This document shows, in pieces, positions 5,535 to 6,513 of a stretch of 6,513 nucleotides of DNA. A program made the position numbers and the translations under genes. The DNA comes from Alphaproteobacteria bacterium. Its GTDB lineage: Bacteria; Pseudomonadota; Alphaproteobacteria; Sneathiellales; Sneathiellaceae. Each line of letters begins with the position of its first letter. Positions within the stretch are counted from its first letter, which is position 1. The stretch covers positions 1 to 6,513 of the forward strand of contig SBHH01000318.1 in the NCBI GenBank assembly GCA_006226265.1, given 5' to 3'. Below the pieces are notes generated by a model. That model saw only the letters and a program-made list of their open reading frames with translations. It searched no databases and had not been told where the DNA came from.

Positions 5535-5562
5535 ATATTATTCCTTTGAAGGAATATGTCAA
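5535..5562 (-). promoter_or_regulatory. Promoter of the toxin-antitoxin operon
   Basis: The minus strand has a perfect -35 TTGACA (complement of 5557-5562), a 16-base spacer, and TAATAT (complement of 5535-5540, 4/6 match) as -10. The -10 ends 7 bases before the toxin ATG, so transcription should begin at or within a base or two of the start codon. Confidence 0.65.
5539..5556. promoter_or_regulatory. Inverted-repeat operator within the toxin-antitoxin promoter
   Basis: TATTCCTT-TG-AAGGAATA is a perfect inverted repeat with 8-base arms and a 2-base centre. It fills the whole spacer between the -35 and -10 boxes and touches the -10. This is the expected place for autorepression by the XRE antitoxin or its toxin complex. 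Binding is inferred. Confidence 0.65.
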
Positions 5563-5565
5563 GAT

Positions 5566-5593
5566 TTGAATGAAAAGTTGCATATTTTAAAAT
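5566..5593 (+). promoter_or_regulatory. Candidate promoter of the desaturase gene
   Basis: TTGAAT (5566-5571, 4/6) and TAAAAT (5588-5593, 5/6) are spaced by 16 bases. Transcription would start near 5600, about 20 bases before the ATG at 5621. Its -35 box is back to back with the toxin-antitoxin -35, with only 3 bases between them. Confidence 0.45.
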
Positions 5594-5620
5594 CCCGCAT
5601 TCTCAATTAAACTCCGCGCC

Positions 5621-6511
5621 ATGGACAGCCGTGATTTTTTGAAGAGTTTGACGCCGTCGCAGCGGGCGATGCTGCTGGAGCGGTCGGATGTGCGGGGGCT
5701 TCTGCATTTTGGCGGGCAGGGGGCGTTGATCCTGCTTTTGGCGGCGCTTATTGCGATGAAGGGACCGGGCTGGCCGTTTTTGATGCTGCCCGAAGGCATT
5801 CTCATTGCCTTTCTCTTTCCCGCGCTCCATGAAAGCGTGCATCGGACGGCATTTAACAGCCTCTGGCTCAATAAGGCGGTCGCGCGAGCTTGCGGCTTTC
5901 TCATCCTGCTGCCCGCCGAATGGTTCCGCTATTTTCATGTGGAGCATCACCGTTTTACGCAAGACCCGTCGCGTGACCCTGAGCTTTTAACCCTGCATCC
6001 CGCCACAAGGGCGCAATATTTCCTCTATCTTACCGGCCTGCCACTTTGGCTTTCGCACGCCAAAACCCTCTTCCGGAACGCCTTTGGCCGCATCGATGAT
6101 GCCTTCGTGCCGGAGCATGGGCGGATGGGCGTGAAGCGGGAGGCGCAAGCCATGCTGCTCCTCTATGCGGTGCTGCTTGGCGTCTCCATCGCGCTTGAGA
6201 CGAGCATTCTTCTCTATGTCTGGATTATCCCCGCCCTGATCGGGCAGCCGTTTTTACGGCTTTTTCTGCTGCCGGAGCATACCGGATGCCCGAACGGGCC
6301 GGATGTTTTTGAAAATACCCGGACGACCCTCACCAACCGGCTTGTCCAGCGGCTCGGCTGGAACATGTCCTTTCATGCGGAGCATCACTGCTTCCCGGCG
6401 GTGCCGTTCCACCGCCTTGAAAGCTTCCATATGCTGACCCGTTTTCATTTGAAAGTAACGTCGCCGGGCTACCTCGCCTTTCACCGGGAGTTTCTGAAGG
6501 GCCTGAAATAG
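5621..6511 (+). CDS. Membrane fatty acid desaturase family protein
   Basis: This integral-membrane di-iron enzyme of the fatty acid desaturase superfamily is complete, with 296 residues ending at TAG. The three histidine boxes that hold the di-iron centre are all present: HESVH (70-74), HVEHH (106-110) and HAEHH (252-256), with an additional His220 in LPEHTG. Hydrophobic segments at about 34-46, 53-69, 91-98, 133-144, 178-192 and 196-217 would form the membrane helices, with the boxes on the cytosolic side. The stretch FENTRTTLTNRLVQRLGWNMSFHAEHHCFPAVPFHRL is typical of one bacterial FADS-like subgroup. It probably introduces a double bond or hydroxyl into a lipid chain. Exact substrate and position cannot be read from sequence, and related boxes occur in carotenoid and sterol oxygenases. 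The ATG has no clear Shine-Dalgarno site. It is divergent from the toxin-antitoxin operon. Confidence 0.9.
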   Translation: MDSRDFLKSLTPSQRAMLLERSDVRGLLHFGGQGALILLLAALIAMKGPGWPFLMLPEGILIAFLFPALHESVHRTAFNSLWLNKAVARACGFLILLPAEWFRYFHVEHHRFTQDPSRDPELLTLHPATRAQYFLYLTGLPLWLSHAKTLFRNAFGRIDDAFVPEHGRMGVKREAQAMLLLYAVLLGVSIALETSILLYVWIIPALIGQPFLRLFLLPEHTGCPNGPDVFENTRTTLTNRLVQRLGWNMSFHAEHHCFPAVPFHRLESFHMLTRFHLKVTSPGYLAFHREFLKGLK

Positions 6512-6513
6512 AA

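Noticed and set aside
5584..5593. ATTTTAAAAT palindrome upstream of the desaturase
   Set aside because: It is a short, low-complexity AT palindrome overlapping the candidate -10 box and is expected by chance in such AT-rich sequence.
1..6513. CRISPR array, tRNA genes, insertion sequence ends or integrase genes
   Set aside because: No regularly spaced repeats, no cloverleaf-forming sequence and no transposase or integrase motifs were seen on either strand.

Overview
The window looks like the chromosome of an alphaproteobacterium. The evidence is the moderately high GC content, the alphaproteobacterial character of the proteins, the rplM-rpsI pair with an N-terminally extended S9, and a neighbourhood of acyl-CoA and sulfur metabolism genes. 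The species cannot be named from the sequence. There is no gene-free stretch over 300 bases; the longest gap is 169 bases (3573-3741, upstream of rplM).

Layout. (1) The 3' end of a VOC/glyoxalase-fold gene (+) converges on a minus-strand operon, with a shared hairpin terminator between them. (2) That minus-strand operon reads ECHDC3-like crotonase, then a small CoA-binding Rossmann protein, then O-acetylhomoserine sulfhydrylase (metY). The spacings are 3 bases and an ATGA overlap, so the genes are very probably co-transcribed and partly translationally coupled. (3) Divergent from it is a PaaI-type hotdog thioesterase (+), probably starting at GTG. (4) Next comes the ribosomal protein operon rplM-rpsI (+), with a consensus-like promoter, a leader hairpin and a strong UUCG-loop terminator. 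(5) On the minus strand is a type II toxin-antitoxin pair, with the HigB-like (Gp49/DUF891) toxin first and the XRE-family antitoxin second. (6) Divergent from the toxin is a complete membrane fatty acid desaturase-family gene (+).

How the genes work together. MetY makes homocysteine from O-acetylhomoserine and sulfide. Its two operon partners both handle or bind CoA compounds, but their link to methionine synthesis is not known from sequence. L13 and S9 are ribosomal partners. The toxin-antitoxin pair appears self-contained.

No wholly new system is evident. The most interesting signals are regulatory. The toxin gene seems to be leaderless: its -10 box ends 7 bases before the ATG and there is no Shine-Dalgarno site. 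A perfect 8+8 inverted repeat fills the -35/-10 spacer, while the antitoxin has a strong ribosome-binding site. The crotonase lacks both canonical catalytic glutamates. A hairpin plus a two-codon mini-ORF lie in the rplM leader, and a perfect 14-base palindrome lies upstream of it.
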